60,675 nucleotides of DNA from Bryobacteraceae bacterium (GCA_025056865.1 JANWVO010000013.1:1-60675), one strand, 5' to 3'; shown: positions 8,910 through 18,031, counted from the stretch's first letter. Program-made: numbers and translations. The notes: generated by a model from the letters alone, not told the origin.

Positions 8910-9247
8910 GCTTCGGGCTTCCCTCCAGCCCAGTGGAGCACCTCGCCCGAAACGAGGAACACCATGCCCTGGGTGATCATCGGTTGCAGCCGGGGCAGCA
9001 CGCTGCGCAGCTTCTCCTCGCGGTCAATGCAGACGACCGCCACCGGGCGGTCCGCCGTCGCGCCGCTGAAGACGTCCTGCGTGAGCTTGTGCGCTGCGCC
9101 GTAGCCGAGCAGGCCACGGATCACCGTCGCTCCGGCGATGCCTTCCTCCATCAGCACGCGCACCACTGCCTCATAGAGCGGGATCCTCGGGTCGCCCCAG
9201 GTGTCGCTCTCGTCGAAGAAGACGAGCATCATCCGCGCAGATTCCAT
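8906..9247 (-). CDS. DUF190 family protein
   Basis: A 113-residue protein with the DUF190 core (PLYEAVVRVLMEEGIAGATV, RGLLGYGAAHKL, RPVAVVCIDREEKLRSVLP), a small PII-like fold. DUF190 genes often sit beside ion or metal transporters, and a regulatory or ligand-binding role is inferred, not shown. Here it is wedged between the membrane-fusion gene (3-base gap) and czcA (4-base overlap), so it belongs to the efflux operon and may modulate the pump. A second ATG a few codons in (MMLVFF) is also possible. Confidence 0.85.
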   Translation of the reverse strand: MESARMMLVFFDESDTWGDPRIPLYEAVVRVLMEEGIAGATVIRGLLGYGAAHKLTQDVFSGATADRPVAVVCIDREEKLRSVLPRLQPMITQGMVFLVSGEVLHWAGGKPEA

Positions 9248-9250
9248 CGG

Positions 9251-10390
9251 CTAGCTCCCCCGCAGCAGCATGGCTCCATCCACGACGACCCGGGCCCCCG
9301 GCTGGAGGCCTTCGACCACCGGGGTCTTCGGGCCGGCGCGCTTGCCCGTGCGCACCTGCGTCACGCGGAAGCGGCCGGGCGCCTCTTCGACGAACACCGC
9401 TTCGCGGCCCTCCATCTGCACGACAGCGCCTGCCGGCACTACCGGGACATCGCGCTCCGCCTCCACATGGCGCACCGTGCCGAACATCTCCGGACGGAAC
9501 CGGCCCGAACGGTTGTCGAGCTCCGCCCACACCTTCAGCGTGCGGTTGGCCGGATCGACGCTGTCGGCGATGCGCGCCACGCGGCTGAAGAACACCTCGC
9601 CGGGAAACGCATTCAGCCGTACCTCGAAGCGCTCGTCGAGCTGAACGAGGCGGATGGACGTTTCGGGCACGTCGGCCGCCACCCACACCGTGCTCAGGTC
9701 GGCAATGGTCATCACCGGCTGGCTTGTGTCGTTGCGGTACTCGCCGGCGACGACGTTGAACTCGGTGACCTTGCCCGAAAGCGGCGCGCGCACGGTGATG
9801 CGCGGCCTCGCCTCGCCGGGCTTCAGCCCCAGCAGCTCGAGCCGCGCCAGCGCATGCTGGCGCGACGTCTCCGCCTGCGCCACTGCCGCTTTGGCCTGGC
9901 TCAGCGCGGTTTCGGCGGCGAGCACCTCTTTTTTTGCAATGGCGTCTCCGCGGAACAGGTCGAGCACACGCTCGTAGTCCTGCTGCGCTTTGGCCAGCTC
10001 GGCCCGCGCGGCAGTGAGCGTCAGTTCGGCACGGAGATATTCGGCGGCCGCCTGGTCCGCTTCCGGGCTCTCCAGAGTCAGCAGCGGCGCGCCTTTCTCC
10101 ACGGCATCGCCGAAGGCCACGAAGACCTGCGCCACGCGCCCGGGAGCGGGCAGCACGACCCGCGAGATGCGATTCGGGTTGAACTCGATCTTTGCCGGAG
10201 CCGTGAATTCGTCCGCCGGCAGGCGCTCGACGCGCACCTCTTCCACACGGATCTGCCGCATCTTGGGCGAATCCGGCGGGATTTCGACGACGCCGTCAAG
10301 CCGCGCCTGCGGCGCAGGCGCCTGCGGCGGCGGAGCCTGCCGGCAGCCAGCCAGCCCAAGCAGCGACACAACCAGCGCCAGCGTTCTCAC
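9251..10390 (-). CDS. czcB: RND efflux periplasmic adaptor (membrane-fusion) subunit
   Basis: A 379-residue HlyD/CzcB-type adaptor with a lipoprotein signal (VSLLGLAGC, Cys16). It then shows the barrel-sandwich halves (VVLPAPGRVAQVFVAFGDAV and RITVRAPLSGKVTEFNVVAG), a helical hairpin between them rich in Ala/Glu/Lys, and a beta-barrel and membrane-proximal domain. The start is a GTG at 10390 preceded by GGGAG about 7 bases upstream; it overlaps the stop of the outer-channel gene by 4 bases (GTGA). It links the CzcA-like pump to the TolC-like channel. Confidence 0.92.
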   Translation of the reverse strand: MRTLALVVSLLGLAGCRQAPPPQAPAPQARLDGVVEIPPDSPKMRQIRVEEVRVERLPADEFTAPAKIEFNPNRISRVVLPAPGRVAQVFVAFGDAVEKGAPLLTLESPEADQAAAEYLRAELTLTAARAELAKAQQDYERVLDLFRGDAIAKKEVLAAETALSQAKAAVAQAETSRQHALARLELLGLKPGEARPRITVRAPLSGKVTEFNVVAGEYRNDTSQPVMTIADLSTVWVAADVPETSIRLVQLDERFEVRLNAFPGEVFFSRVARIADSVDPANRTLKVWAELDNRSGRFRPEMFGTVRHVEAERDVPVVPAGAVVQMEGREAVFVEEAPGRFRVTQVRTGKRAGPKTPVVEGLQPGARVVVDGAMLLRGS

Positions 10391-11640
10391 GGCTTCTCCC
10401 TCGCGATGATCGCATCCAGCAGATAGAGCGTGCGGGCATACTCGACCCGCGCTTCGTTGTACCCCTGCATCGTCTCGGCAAACGTCCTCTGTGCGTCGAG
10501 CAGGTCGATGAAGGACGCCTCGCCGCGCCGGTAGGAAAACTCGATGGTGTCCCGCACGCGGCGCGCCTGCCCGATCATCTCCTGCTCGATGGATTCCAGC
10601 AGCCGCCGCGCGGTCTGGAACTGCTCCCAGGCCGACACCACTTCGGCGCGGATCTGCTGCTCCAGCGCGCGGATGCGCACCTGCGCCTGCTCGCGCTCCT
10701 GCCGCGCCCGCTCAATCTCGCCCTGGTTGCGGTTCAGCAGCGGCAGCGGCACCTCGACGCGCACGCCGAGCGACTGGCCGGGCAGCGAGCCGACGAACTG
10801 CTTGTGATGCGTCAGGCCGATATCGACGTTCGGCCGCGCCAGCGCCTGTTGCAGGCGCACTTCAGCTTCCGCCCGCCGCAGCTCCCGGCGGAGCGCCTCC
10901 AGATCCGGGCGCGCTGCCAGCGCTGCCGAAACCAGCGCCTCCAGAGTCTCCGGCGGCGCGTCGCGCCGGATCTCCTCTTCCACATCGAAGTCCGGGTCCG
11001 GCGCCGCGCGCCCCATCAGGCGCTGAAGCCGCACGGACTCCTGCCGCACCTGCAACTCCGCCTGGCGGAGCTGGTTGCGGAACGAAAGCGCGGCCACTTC
11101 GCTGCGCATCAGCTCGACGCGCGAAATGTCGCCAGCCTCGAAGCGCGTCTGGTTGACCTTGACGAGCGCCTCGAAGGTGGACAGGATCTCGCGCAGCGTG
11201 CGGGCATTCTCCTTCGCCAGCACGAGGCTCAGATACGAATTCTGCACATCGAACACCAGCGAACGCCGCGCATCCAGGAAGCCGAGCCGTGCCGCGGCGC
11301 TCGCCTCGCTGGCTGCCTGCGTGCGCAGACGGCGCTTTCCCGCCGTTTCCAGCTCCCAACTGATGCTGGTGGACGTCTCCGTGGGACCGGCCGGACTTTC
11401 CTGCGGATCGAAGCCGGCGCCGAGAAGGTCCAGATAGATGTTGTCGACGCCGAGCCGCGGGTTCGGCCGCAACCTGGCCTGCAAGACGCGCGCTTCGGCG
11501 ATGCTGACGTCATAGCGGCGCGCCAGCAGCTCGAGATTGCGCTCCAGGGCCTCGTCGATGACCTGCCGCAGCGTCAGCTTCGTCTGCGCAGGCAGAGCGG
11601 TAAAGCAGAGCAGACCCAGAATCGCCTTGCCCAGCCGCAC
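10387..11640 (-). CDS. czcC: TolC-like outer-membrane efflux channel (CzcC family)
   Basis: A 417-residue outer-membrane factor. A short signal (VRLGKAILGLLCFTALPAQ) precedes two tandem OEP repeats of long alpha-helical hairpins: TLRQVIDEALERNLELLARR opens the first, and ALVSAALAARPDLEALRREL the second. The start is taken as the GTG at 11640, where the signal peptide begins; no clear Shine-Dalgarno sequence is visible. The frame stays open far upstream, but that part is read-through opposite to nothing recognisable and overlaps the beta-barrel gene. The gene ends inside the start of the adaptor gene. Confidence 0.9.
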   Translation of the reverse strand: MRLGKAILGLLCFTALPAQTKLTLRQVIDEALERNLELLARRYDVSIAEARVLQARLRPNPRLGVDNIYLDLLGAGFDPQESPAGPTETSTSISWELETAGKRRLRTQAASEASAAARLGFLDARRSLVFDVQNSYLSLVLAKENARTLREILSTFEALVKVNQTRFEAGDISRVELMRSEVAALSFRNQLRQAELQVRQESVRLQRLMGRAAPDPDFDVEEEIRRDAPPETLEALVSAALAARPDLEALRRELRRAEAEVRLQQALARPNVDIGLTHHKQFVGSLPGQSLGVRVEVPLPLLNRNQGEIERARQEREQAQVRIRALEQQIRAEVVSAWEQFQTARRLLESIEQEMIGQARRVRDTIEFSYRRGEASFIDLLDAQRTFAETMQGYNEARVEYARTLYLLDAIIAREKP

Positions 11641-11681
11641 CCTAACAGAATAGCCCGAGCGCCCGAGCCCGATGCCGGGCG

Positions 11682-12962
11682 TCAGAAGCTGTAGCGCAGG
11701 ACGATCATGAGATTGGAGTTGCGGCGGTACTGGCCCAGAAAGTCGCGGGCGGCTCCGCGCAGCACGTTCGCAGCAGCCGTCACGCGCCAGTGCGCTCCCA
11801 CCGCCTGCGTGTACTCGAACTTGCCGTAGAAGCCGTCGCCGTTCTGGCGCACGGCGCCTTCGAACGCGATGGAGCGGTTCGGATCGATGTTGTACGATGC
11901 GCGGCCCAGAAAGGTCTTCGCCAGGCCGCGGTCGGGCGCAAAATCGAGCTGCACGCGCCGCTCGGTGACCGACTCTCCTGCGTAGCCCCCCACAAAGAGC
12001 CACTCGCCGCGCTGGCGCTCTGCCTGGATCACGTAGAGGACATAGTTGTCCGCCAACGGCGTGCTGCTGGTGAAATACGCCGCCTCTCCTTTCAGCGTCA
12101 GCCATCGTGTCGGCACCGCCGCGTCCGCTCCGTACATGCGCATCTGCGGATGGATCCGCTCGATGAGCACGGACGGCGCGGGCAGCGGCTCCAGCCGCGC
12201 TGCATACACCGGCAGGTGATTGAAGCCGTCGTAGAAGCTGAGCGCGAACTCGTAGCCGCTGCCAACGTGGTTCCACCGCGCCCCCGCCGCCGCGCGCCCC
12301 GGATACCGGCGAGGAAGCTCCCGGATCGTGAATTGGGCCGCCTCTTCGGGCAAGGCCGCCCACCGCTGATTCGGCAGCGGCGTGCGGCTGGGCGTGAACA
12401 CGGGCTGCACGACAAGGTCCACCGTGTCTCCGCCGCGTTCATAGGTGGCGCGCACGGCCGTCACGCCAAGGAATTCCGTGGTCAGGACATTGAGAAAATC
12501 CTTCGGTGCGAAGCGGTCTGTCGGATTCAGGATGTCCGCCTTGCCCCAGCGGATGAACTGCCGCCCCGCTTCCACGGTGAGGCCTCCGCGGTGCGCGAGC
12601 ACGCTCAGGCGGCGCGCCGAGACGGGCGGCCGCGGCGGCCGCCGGTCGGCCCAATCCAGGCGCCAGGCCCGCTCGAACTGCCGGTGCGAATCGAAGCGGG
12701 CATCGGCGCCCAGATTCAGTTGCAGCCACGGCCGCATCTTCCACGCGGCTTCCCAGCGGAGAAGCTGCTCGCTCACGAGGCGGCCACTGTCGCCGGGCGC
12801 CGTCTGCGGGTAGGCGAAATTGCGAATCTCGAAGTAGCCGCGCTGGGTGAAGGGCTGTCCCGAGGCTGCGGCGCAGAGGAAGGCCGCAAGCCATGCCGCG
12901 CGGCTAGCGCTCGCGGCGCAGCGCCTGCAACGTGAACAGATCCGCCGGAAGCGTGACATCAT
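11682..12962 (-). CDS. Outer-membrane beta-barrel protein (DUF1302-like)
   Basis: A 426-residue protein with a signal sequence (WLAAFLCAAASGQ after an Arg-rich start), alternating amphipathic strands throughout, and a C-terminal Phe in VLRYSF, the classic barrel-assembly signal. The VEAGRQFIRWGKADILNPTDRF segment recalls DUF1302-type porins that sit near LolA-like proteins and MMPL/ABC exporters. The only in-frame ATGs are at 12962 and 12959, so the gene overlaps the LolA-like gene by about 59 bases. It lies 41 bases upstream of the efflux channel gene on the same strand. It may be the outer-membrane partner of the upstream ABC/LolA-like module; the cargo is unknown. Confidence 0.75.
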   Translation of the reverse strand: MMSRFRRICSRCRRCAASASRAAWLAAFLCAAASGQPFTQRGYFEIRNFAYPQTAPGDSGRLVSEQLLRWEAAWKMRPWLQLNLGADARFDSHRQFERAWRLDWADRRPPRPPVSARRLSVLAHRGGLTVEAGRQFIRWGKADILNPTDRFAPKDFLNVLTTEFLGVTAVRATYERGGDTVDLVVQPVFTPSRTPLPNQRWAALPEEAAQFTIRELPRRYPGRAAAGARWNHVGSGYEFALSFYDGFNHLPVYAARLEPLPAPSVLIERIHPQMRMYGADAAVPTRWLTLKGEAAYFTSSTPLADNYVLYVIQAERQRGEWLFVGGYAGESVTERRVQLDFAPDRGLAKTFLGRASYNIDPNRSIAFEGAVRQNGDGFYGKFEYTQAVGAHWRVTAAANVLRGAARDFLGQYRRNSNLMIVLRYSF

Positions 12963-13656
12963 ACTCGAGCTTCTCGAGCCGCAGGATGGTGCGCGAATCG
13001 CGCGTCAGGTCATGGACCTCGATGCGGCGCGCCGTCCAGATATTCTGCACCTTCTCGACGTCGGAATAGCGGATGCGGCGTATCACGCGGTCGCGCTGAA
13101 AGCAGTCGATCTGCGCCGCCACGTAGTCCGGCTTGCGGATCCACAAATAGAGCCTCGTGTACTGGCTTCGCGCCTCGGGCTTCGGCGTCGACTCGATCTT
13201 CCAGCAGGGCACGCCCTCGATCGCTTCCTCGCCGAGCATGCGGTAGGTGGAGCGGTCGACGTCGCGCTCCTCGAGGTCTTCAAACGTGAAGTCGGTGCCG
13301 AAGAAGCGCGTCTTGCGGTCCTGGTAGGCGATGCGGCGTTCGCGCTGCACCGCCGGAGTCCACATCCACTGGTCGGAGGCGCGGTCCGGGTGGTTGTGAA
13401 TCAGCAGCGCCACGCCCTTGACCTCTGCCGGCGCGGTGAAGCGCAGCACGGCCTTCGAATTGCCCGCCGAGCCAAGCCGCTCGTAGATCCAGCGCTTGGT
13501 CGTCACCTTGCGCTTCGCGTCGATTACTTCCAGCGTGCCTTCATAACGCTGGCTGCCGGAGCGCGCGCGGCGCTGGCTTTCCTCCACGATCGAGCGCGCG
13601 TCCTGCGCGCGGACAACGGCCGCCGCCACGAGCAGCACCGCCCAGGCCTTACTCAT
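12904..13656 (-). CDS. LolA-like outer-membrane lipoprotein-sorting family protein
   Basis: A 250-residue periplasmic protein with signal MSKAWAVLLVAAAVVRAQ. The body matches the LolA-like sorting-protein family (PF17131 type): GTLEVIDAKRKVTTKRWIYE, FTAPAEVKGVALLIHNH, WMWTPAVQRERRI, FGTDFTFEDLEERD and YLWIRKPDYVAAQIDCF. These form a half-barrel that holds lipids or lipoproteins during transit. The ATG at 13656 has GGAGG 9 bases upstream and overlaps the 3' end of the permease gene by 8 bases. With the ABC ATPase and permease before it and a beta-barrel after it, it probably carries a lipid-like cargo between membranes. Confidence 0.82.
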   Translation of the reverse strand: MSKAWAVLLVAAAVVRAQDARSIVEESQRRARSGSQRYEGTLEVIDAKRKVTTKRWIYERLGSAGNSKAVLRFTAPAEVKGVALLIHNHPDRASDQWMWTPAVQRERRIAYQDRKTRFFGTDFTFEDLEERDVDRSTYRMLGEEAIEGVPCWKIESTPKPEARSQYTRLYLWIRKPDYVAAQIDCFQRDRVIRRIRYSDVEKVQNIWTARRIEVHDLTRDSRTILRLEKLEYDVTLPADLFTLQALRRER

Positions 13657-16201
13657 ATTCGAGCGCCTCCACCAGCGACATCCGCACCGCGCCCTCGGCG
13701 GGGCCGAACGCCGAGAACAGCGCCGAACCAAGAAGCACCGGCAGGAGCACGGCGGCGATGCCATACGGATACAGGTATTCCAGCCGCAGCCCGGCGACAT
13801 CGCGTTTGGCCACGTCCAGGATGTAGTAAAGGTGCACCGCACCAAGGGCGAAACCAATCACCAGCCCCAGCAGGGCGATGGCGGCCGCCTCCATCCAGAT
13901 GGTGTGCCGCACCTGGTTGCGCAGCGCGCCGACGGCCTGCAACACGCCCAGCTCGCGCTTGCGGTCCGTTATGGAGACGGTGAGCGTGTTGACGATGCCC
14001 AGAATGGCCACCAGCACCGCCACCACGATCTGGACGTAGGTGAGGCCGAACCACTGGTCCGTGAGCTTCATGATGTAGGCGCGCAGCTCCTCGTTGGTCA
14101 TGACGAAGAGGCGCGTGCGGCTGCCGAACGTCTCCAGCAGCTTCTGGCGCAGCGCCGCGCGGTCCACGCCGGGCTTCGCGTAGACGCGCATGGCGTTCAC
14201 GGTATCGTCGCCCCAGTATCTCTTGAAGAGGTCCCGGCTCATCAGGATCGTCCCCTGCTGGTCGCTGTAGTCGACGACAATGCCTAGCACTGGCAGCCGC
14301 AGCAGGCCGTTGGGCGCTGCCAGCTCGATCACGTCGCCGCGCTTCACCCGCCGCAGCAGCGAGAAGTTGTCGCTGATGATGACGCCTTCGCCGCGCGCGG
14401 TGCGCGCATACATGGACTCGCGGTCGCCGTCGACGATGCGCGCCCGCACCCGCCGCGCGATCTTCTCTACATCGGCCGCCACCAGCATCACCGGAGTGCC
14501 CTTGTAGAGGATCCGCGTCGAGCGCACCGGCTGGACTTCCTCGATGCCCTCCACGCGCGCCACATCGTCAGCGAAGCTTTCCGGGAAGCGGAAGCTGCGC
14601 TGCGTGATCGTCTCCGAGCCGGTGATGAAGAAGTCCGGGTTCAGCGAGGTCTTTACCCATGCGCCGATCGTCGAGTAGCTGGCCCGCGAAATGCCGCCCA
14701 GCCCGATGACCAGGGCCACCGAGAGCGCCAGCGCCGCCACGGTGCCCGACGTGCGCCGCGGCGCCTGCAACAGGCTGTCGGCGGCCAGCGCGCCTTCCAC
14801 CGGCCGCAGCCACTTCAGCGCAGGGCGCAGCCAGCGCGTCAACAGCGTGCACAACGTCGGCGTCAGCAGCAGCACCGCCAGCACGCTGAGCATGTAGCCG
14901 AGGTAGAAAAAGAACGGGTGGCTGCTGAGAAACACGCAGCCCACGGCGCCGGCCAGCATCGCCACCGCCACCAGCCGCCGCAGGCGGTTCTCGCCCTCGC
15001 TGATCACCTGCACGCGGCCCTTCTGGAGCGCCTTCACCGGATCGACGCGCGCCGCGTTGCGGGCCGGCAGCCAGCCGGCGAACACGCTCGTCGCCACGCC
15101 GATCAGCAGCGCCAGCCCGAGCAGGCGCGGGTCGGCAGCCACTTCTTCCGCCTTCTCGCCCACGCCGTACACCTCGCCAAAATACTCGCCGATGTAGCCC
15201 GCCACGCCCCGCGCCATAGCCACGCCGAGTACGATGCCAAGCAGCGAGCCGAACAGCCCGGCCAGCGCGCTTTCGGCCAGGAACAGGTTCCGGATCAGCG
15301 ACCGCGGCGCGCCCAGCGCGCGCAGGATGCCGATTTCTGCGCGGCGCTGCGTCACCGCGATCGAGAAGGTGTTGTAAATGAGGAACAGCCCGATGAACAG
15401 CGCGAACACGCTGGTGATGTTCGCCGTCATCGAGTACACGCGCGCCATCGCCTCGAACTGCGCGCCGCGCGAAGTGGGCGGCTCCACCTGAAGGCCCGGC
15501 CCCAGCGCCGCCTGGATGCGCTGTCGCGCCTCCTCGACGCGCACGCCTTCGCGCACCGCCAGGTCGATGCGGTCGAAGCGGCGTCCGCGGCCGAAGACCA
15601 TCTGCGCCGCGTAGATGTCCATGATGGCGAGGCTGCCCCCGAACGCCGAGGCCAGCCCGCCGGCCGACATCACGCCGCGGATGGTGAACTGCCTCGGCCC
15701 GGCCATCGTCTGCATGGTGAGACGGTCGTTCAGCTTCAGGCCCGTCTTGTCGCAGAACTGGCGGCTGACGATGATCGAGTCCGGCTGCGCGATGAAGACC
15801 AGCGGATCGTCGACGATCGTCTCGTCGGCGGTCTCCAGCTCGTAATCTCGCAACGAGCGGTCGCCCGTCATGTCCACGCCGACCACCAGCAGATTGCCCA
15901 TGCCGGGGATGCCGGTCTGCACCGTGGCTTCGATCACCGGCACCGCCACCTCGACATCCGGCAGCGACTGCACCTTCTCGAGAACTTCCTCGGGGAAGCC
16001 CGCCTCGCCGGCCGAAACCTGCAACTGCGTGCGGCCCGCAATGCGGTCCACCGTGCGGTTGAAGGCATAGAGCACGCTCTGGTTGGCCGTGTGCATCGCG
16101 ACGAAGACGGCCACGCCCAGCACGATGCCCGCCGTCGTCAGCGTGCACCGCAGCAGGTGCTTGCGCACGTAGGGCCAGGTGATCAGCTTCAGCAGCATCA
16201 T
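13649..16201 (-). CDS. FtsX/MacB-type ABC transporter permease
   Basis: An 850-residue permease with two FtsX domains. The first has TM1 at about 18-36 (LTTAGIVLGVAVFVAMHTA), a periplasmic domain, and three TMs beginning SVFALFIGLFLIYNTFSIAV. The second starts near VAALALSVALVIGLGGISRA and ends with TMs around IVVAVLVAILGIVNTLTV and IALLGLVIGFALGAVHLYYI. Cytoplasmic loops carry the ILRALGAPRS and VLQAVGALRNQ coupling motifs. Such permeases extract lipoproteins or lipids (LolCE) or export peptides and metabolites. The start ATGATG at 16196-16201 overlaps the ATPase stop by 4 bases. Confidence 0.9.
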   Translation of the reverse strand: MMLLKLITWPYVRKHLLRCTLTTAGIVLGVAVFVAMHTANQSVLYAFNRTVDRIAGRTQLQVSAGEAGFPEEVLEKVQSLPDVEVAVPVIEATVQTGIPGMGNLLVVGVDMTGDRSLRDYELETADETIVDDPLVFIAQPDSIIVSRQFCDKTGLKLNDRLTMQTMAGPRQFTIRGVMSAGGLASAFGGSLAIMDIYAAQMVFGRGRRFDRIDLAVREGVRVEEARQRIQAALGPGLQVEPPTSRGAQFEAMARVYSMTANITSVFALFIGLFLIYNTFSIAVTQRRAEIGILRALGAPRSLIRNLFLAESALAGLFGSLLGIVLGVAMARGVAGYIGEYFGEVYGVGEKAEEVAADPRLLGLALLIGVATSVFAGWLPARNAARVDPVKALQKGRVQVISEGENRLRRLVAVAMLAGAVGCVFLSSHPFFFYLGYMLSVLAVLLLTPTLCTLLTRWLRPALKWLRPVEGALAADSLLQAPRRTSGTVAALALSVALVIGLGGISRASYSTIGAWVKTSLNPDFFITGSETITQRSFRFPESFADDVARVEGIEEVQPVRSTRILYKGTPVMLVAADVEKIARRVRARIVDGDRESMYARTARGEGVIISDNFSLLRRVKRGDVIELAAPNGLLRLPVLGIVVDYSDQQGTILMSRDLFKRYWGDDTVNAMRVYAKPGVDRAALRQKLLETFGSRTRLFVMTNEELRAYIMKLTDQWFGLTYVQIVVAVLVAILGIVNTLTVSITDRKRELGVLQAVGALRNQVRHTIWMEAAAIALLGLVIGFALGAVHLYYILDVAKRDVAGLRLEYLYPYGIAAVLLPVLLGSALFSAFGPAEGAVRMSLVEALEYE

Positions 16202-16884
16202 CGCCGCGCCGCCCGCACTTCGTCGCCCGCCAGCCGCCCGTCGCGCAGCGTGATGGTGCGCTCGCAACTGGCGGCGACTCCGGCGTCGTGCGTCACCATC
16301 AGCACGGTCGCGCCCAGCCGCTCGTGCAGGTCGCGGATCAGATCCAGGATCTCGGCGCCCGTCTTCGAGTCCAGGTTCCCCGTGGGCTCGTCGGCGAGAA
16401 GGATGGGCGGATACACGCTGAGTGCCCGGGCAATGGCCACGCGCTGCCGCTCGCCGCCCGACAATTCATCCGGCAAGTGTTCCAGCCGGTGCTTCAGCCC
16501 CACCAGCTCCAGCAGCTCCTCGGCGCGGGCCCGCGCCTGGGCCTTCTTCCATCCCCGAAGGTGCAGCGGCAGGGCGACGTTCTCCACGCAAGTGAGCGAA
16601 GGCAGCAGATTGAAAAACTGGAAGATGAAGCCGATCTTGTCCCGGCGGATGCGCGTCAGCTCGTCGTCGGTCAGCCCTGATAGATTCTGCCCGTCCAGCC
16701 AGATTTCGCCGGAGGTAGGCCTGTCGAGCGTCCCGATGAGATTCAGCAGCGTGGACTTGCCCGAACCCGAGGGGCCCACCAGCGCCACCATCTCGCCGCG
16801 GTCGATCGACAGGTTAATCCCATCCAGCGCACGCACCTTGCGCTTGCAATCGAATTCCTTCACAACGTCGATCAGGCGAATCAC
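16198..16884 (-). CDS. LolD/MacB-type ABC transporter ATP-binding protein
   Basis: A 228-residue ATPase complete for the MacB/LolD subfamily: Walker A GPSGSGKST (37-45), Q-loop in FIFQFFNLLPSLT, signature LSGGERQRVAIARAL, Walker B ILLADEPTGNLD, and the H-loop in MVTHD. The GTG at 16884 is chosen because the family normally starts two or three residues before the RLxxVxKxF strand, and no domain lies upstream. It is the first gene of the eight-gene minus-strand run and overlaps the permease gene by 4 bases. The promoter must lie in the 545-base gap shared with carD. Confidence 0.9.
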   Translation of the reverse strand: MIRLIDVVKEFDCKRKVRALDGINLSIDRGEMVALVGPSGSGKSTLLNLIGTLDRPTSGEIWLDGQNLSGLTDDELTRIRRDKIGFIFQFFNLLPSLTCVENVALPLHLRGWKKAQARARAEELLELVGLKHRLEHLPDELSGGERQRVAIARALSVYPPILLADEPTGNLDSKTGAEILDLIRDLHERLGATVLMVTHDAGVAASCERTITLRDGRLAGDEVRAARR

Positions 16885-17235
16885 AGACGCGGCACCCCGC
16901 CAATTCCAAGATGCCACAGCCGCCGTCGCGGCAAGAGAAACAGGCGAGGAATCGGGATCCAGGCGCGCGGCAGGACTCCGTCCGCTGAAGGTCGTGTACG
17001 TCCGCAGGGCGGCAGCCCGTGTTCCTGGGCCTGCCTCCCGGCAGTCCACGGGGTGGCGGGAAGAGGAAGGGAATCCGCGCGCACGGTGTCTCATGCTTCC
17101 CGCTCCCTTCCAGTGGCTCAATCCGTGCGGCCGCCGCCTGCTGGCAGACACGCCGCATGCGCACTGCCAGATGTGCAAACCCTTGACTTTCACGGGTCTG
17201 GCAAACACCCGGAAGCGGTGACACCAGCCGGAAAA

Positions 17236-17253
17236 TCAGATCTATACATCTGA
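17236..17253. promoter_or_regulatory. Dyad TCAGAT-N6-ATCTGA, possible operator
   Basis: A perfect six-base inverted repeat with a six-base AT-rich spacer, in the AT-rich intergenic region between the divergent ABC/efflux operon and carD, about 100 bases upstream of the carD promoter. It looks like a binding site for a dimeric regulator. No protein is assigned. The rest of the 16885-17339 gap shows no convincing gene. Confidence 0.35.
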
Positions 17254-17339
17254 ATCAGGGGCATTCCGGAAACTGCTGCAAACCTTGCATTAAAGGCGCT
17301 AAATACAACGCCATCATTATCTTGGAGGGTAGCAGAGGG

Positions 17340-17368
17340 TTGACATCAGTGTAAATTCAGGTTAACCT
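17340..17368 (+). promoter_or_regulatory. Sigma-70-type promoter for carD
   Basis: A perfect -35 box TTGACA (17340-17345) is followed after 17 bases by TAACCT (17363-17368). Transcription would start near 17375 and give a leader of about 55 bases before the carD ATG at 17430. This is the clearest consensus promoter I see in the window. Confidence 0.65.
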
Positions 17369-17429
17369 TGGACGACACCCTGATGTAGGTCGACGTACTA
17401 CTCCGACTGAGTGGCAGCGAGGTCCCGGA

Positions 17430-17939
17430 ATGACCTTTCAAATCGGCGAGAAGGTGGTCTACCCGAACCACGGGGTAGGCACGATCGAGAACATCAGTTC
17501 CCGAACCTTCGGCAATCAGACCGAGAAATTCTACCTCCTCCGGCTCTCCGCGACGAACATGACCGTCATGGTGCCCTTCTCCCACGTAGAGCAGGTGGGA
17601 TTGCGGAAGGTCACCCGCAATGGAGACATAAGCAAGGTCCTGAATTACCTGGCCAACGCCCCAAGCAAGACGTGCCAGGATTGGAAAGACCGATTCAAGG
17701 AGAACTCGGCGAAGATGCAAAGCGGCAGCCTCATGGAGGTTGCCGAGGTGCTGAAATGCCTGGTCGAAATCCAGGCTCAGAAGCCGCTCTCCTTCCGCGA
17801 GAAGAAAATGCTCGAGCGGGCGCGCCTGATGCTGGTGAGCGAACTCGCCACTTCCAAGGGGGTTTCGGAAAAGGACGCCGCGGAACTGCTCGCCCGCGCT
17901 CTTGCCAAGGCGAATCTGAAATTCCCAGAACCGCTTTGA
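17430..17939 (+). CDS. carD: CarD-family transcriptional regulator
   Basis: A 169-residue protein with an N-terminal CarD/TRCF RNA-polymerase-interaction domain (FQIGEKVVYPNHGVGTIENI to about residue 60) and a helical C-terminal domain (SKVLNYLANAPSKTCQDWKDR, PLSFREKKMLERARLMLVSEL). CarD proteins bind the RNA polymerase beta subunit and stabilise open complexes, setting rRNA and stress transcription. Length matches the family. GAGG lies 7 bases before the ATG. It stands alone, with its own promoter upstream and a hairpin downstream. Confidence 0.93.
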   Translation: MTFQIGEKVVYPNHGVGTIENISSRTFGNQTEKFYLLRLSATNMTVMVPFSHVEQVGLRKVTRNGDISKVLNYLANAPSKTCQDWKDRFKENSAKMQSGSLMEVAEVLKCLVEIQAQKPLSFREKKMLERARLMLVSELATSKGVSEKDAAELLARALAKANLKFPEPL

Positions 17940-18031
17940 GCGGTGAGGGCGGATTTCAGCCCGTTGCGGTCCGGCCGGCCTGCCGCGCTGACGCGCGTCT
18001 GCGGAGGCAGGCCCTTGCGGCAGGATCTCCA

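Noticed and set aside
5610-9104. A 1164-codon open frame on + across the RND pump region
   Set aside because: It is the opposite strand of czcA, has a His/Arg/Gln-rich composition typical of antisense reading in high-GC DNA, and no domain.
17053-17253. Small + open frame upstream of carD
   Set aside because: No homology or ribosome site; it overlaps the likely promoter region of the divergent operon.
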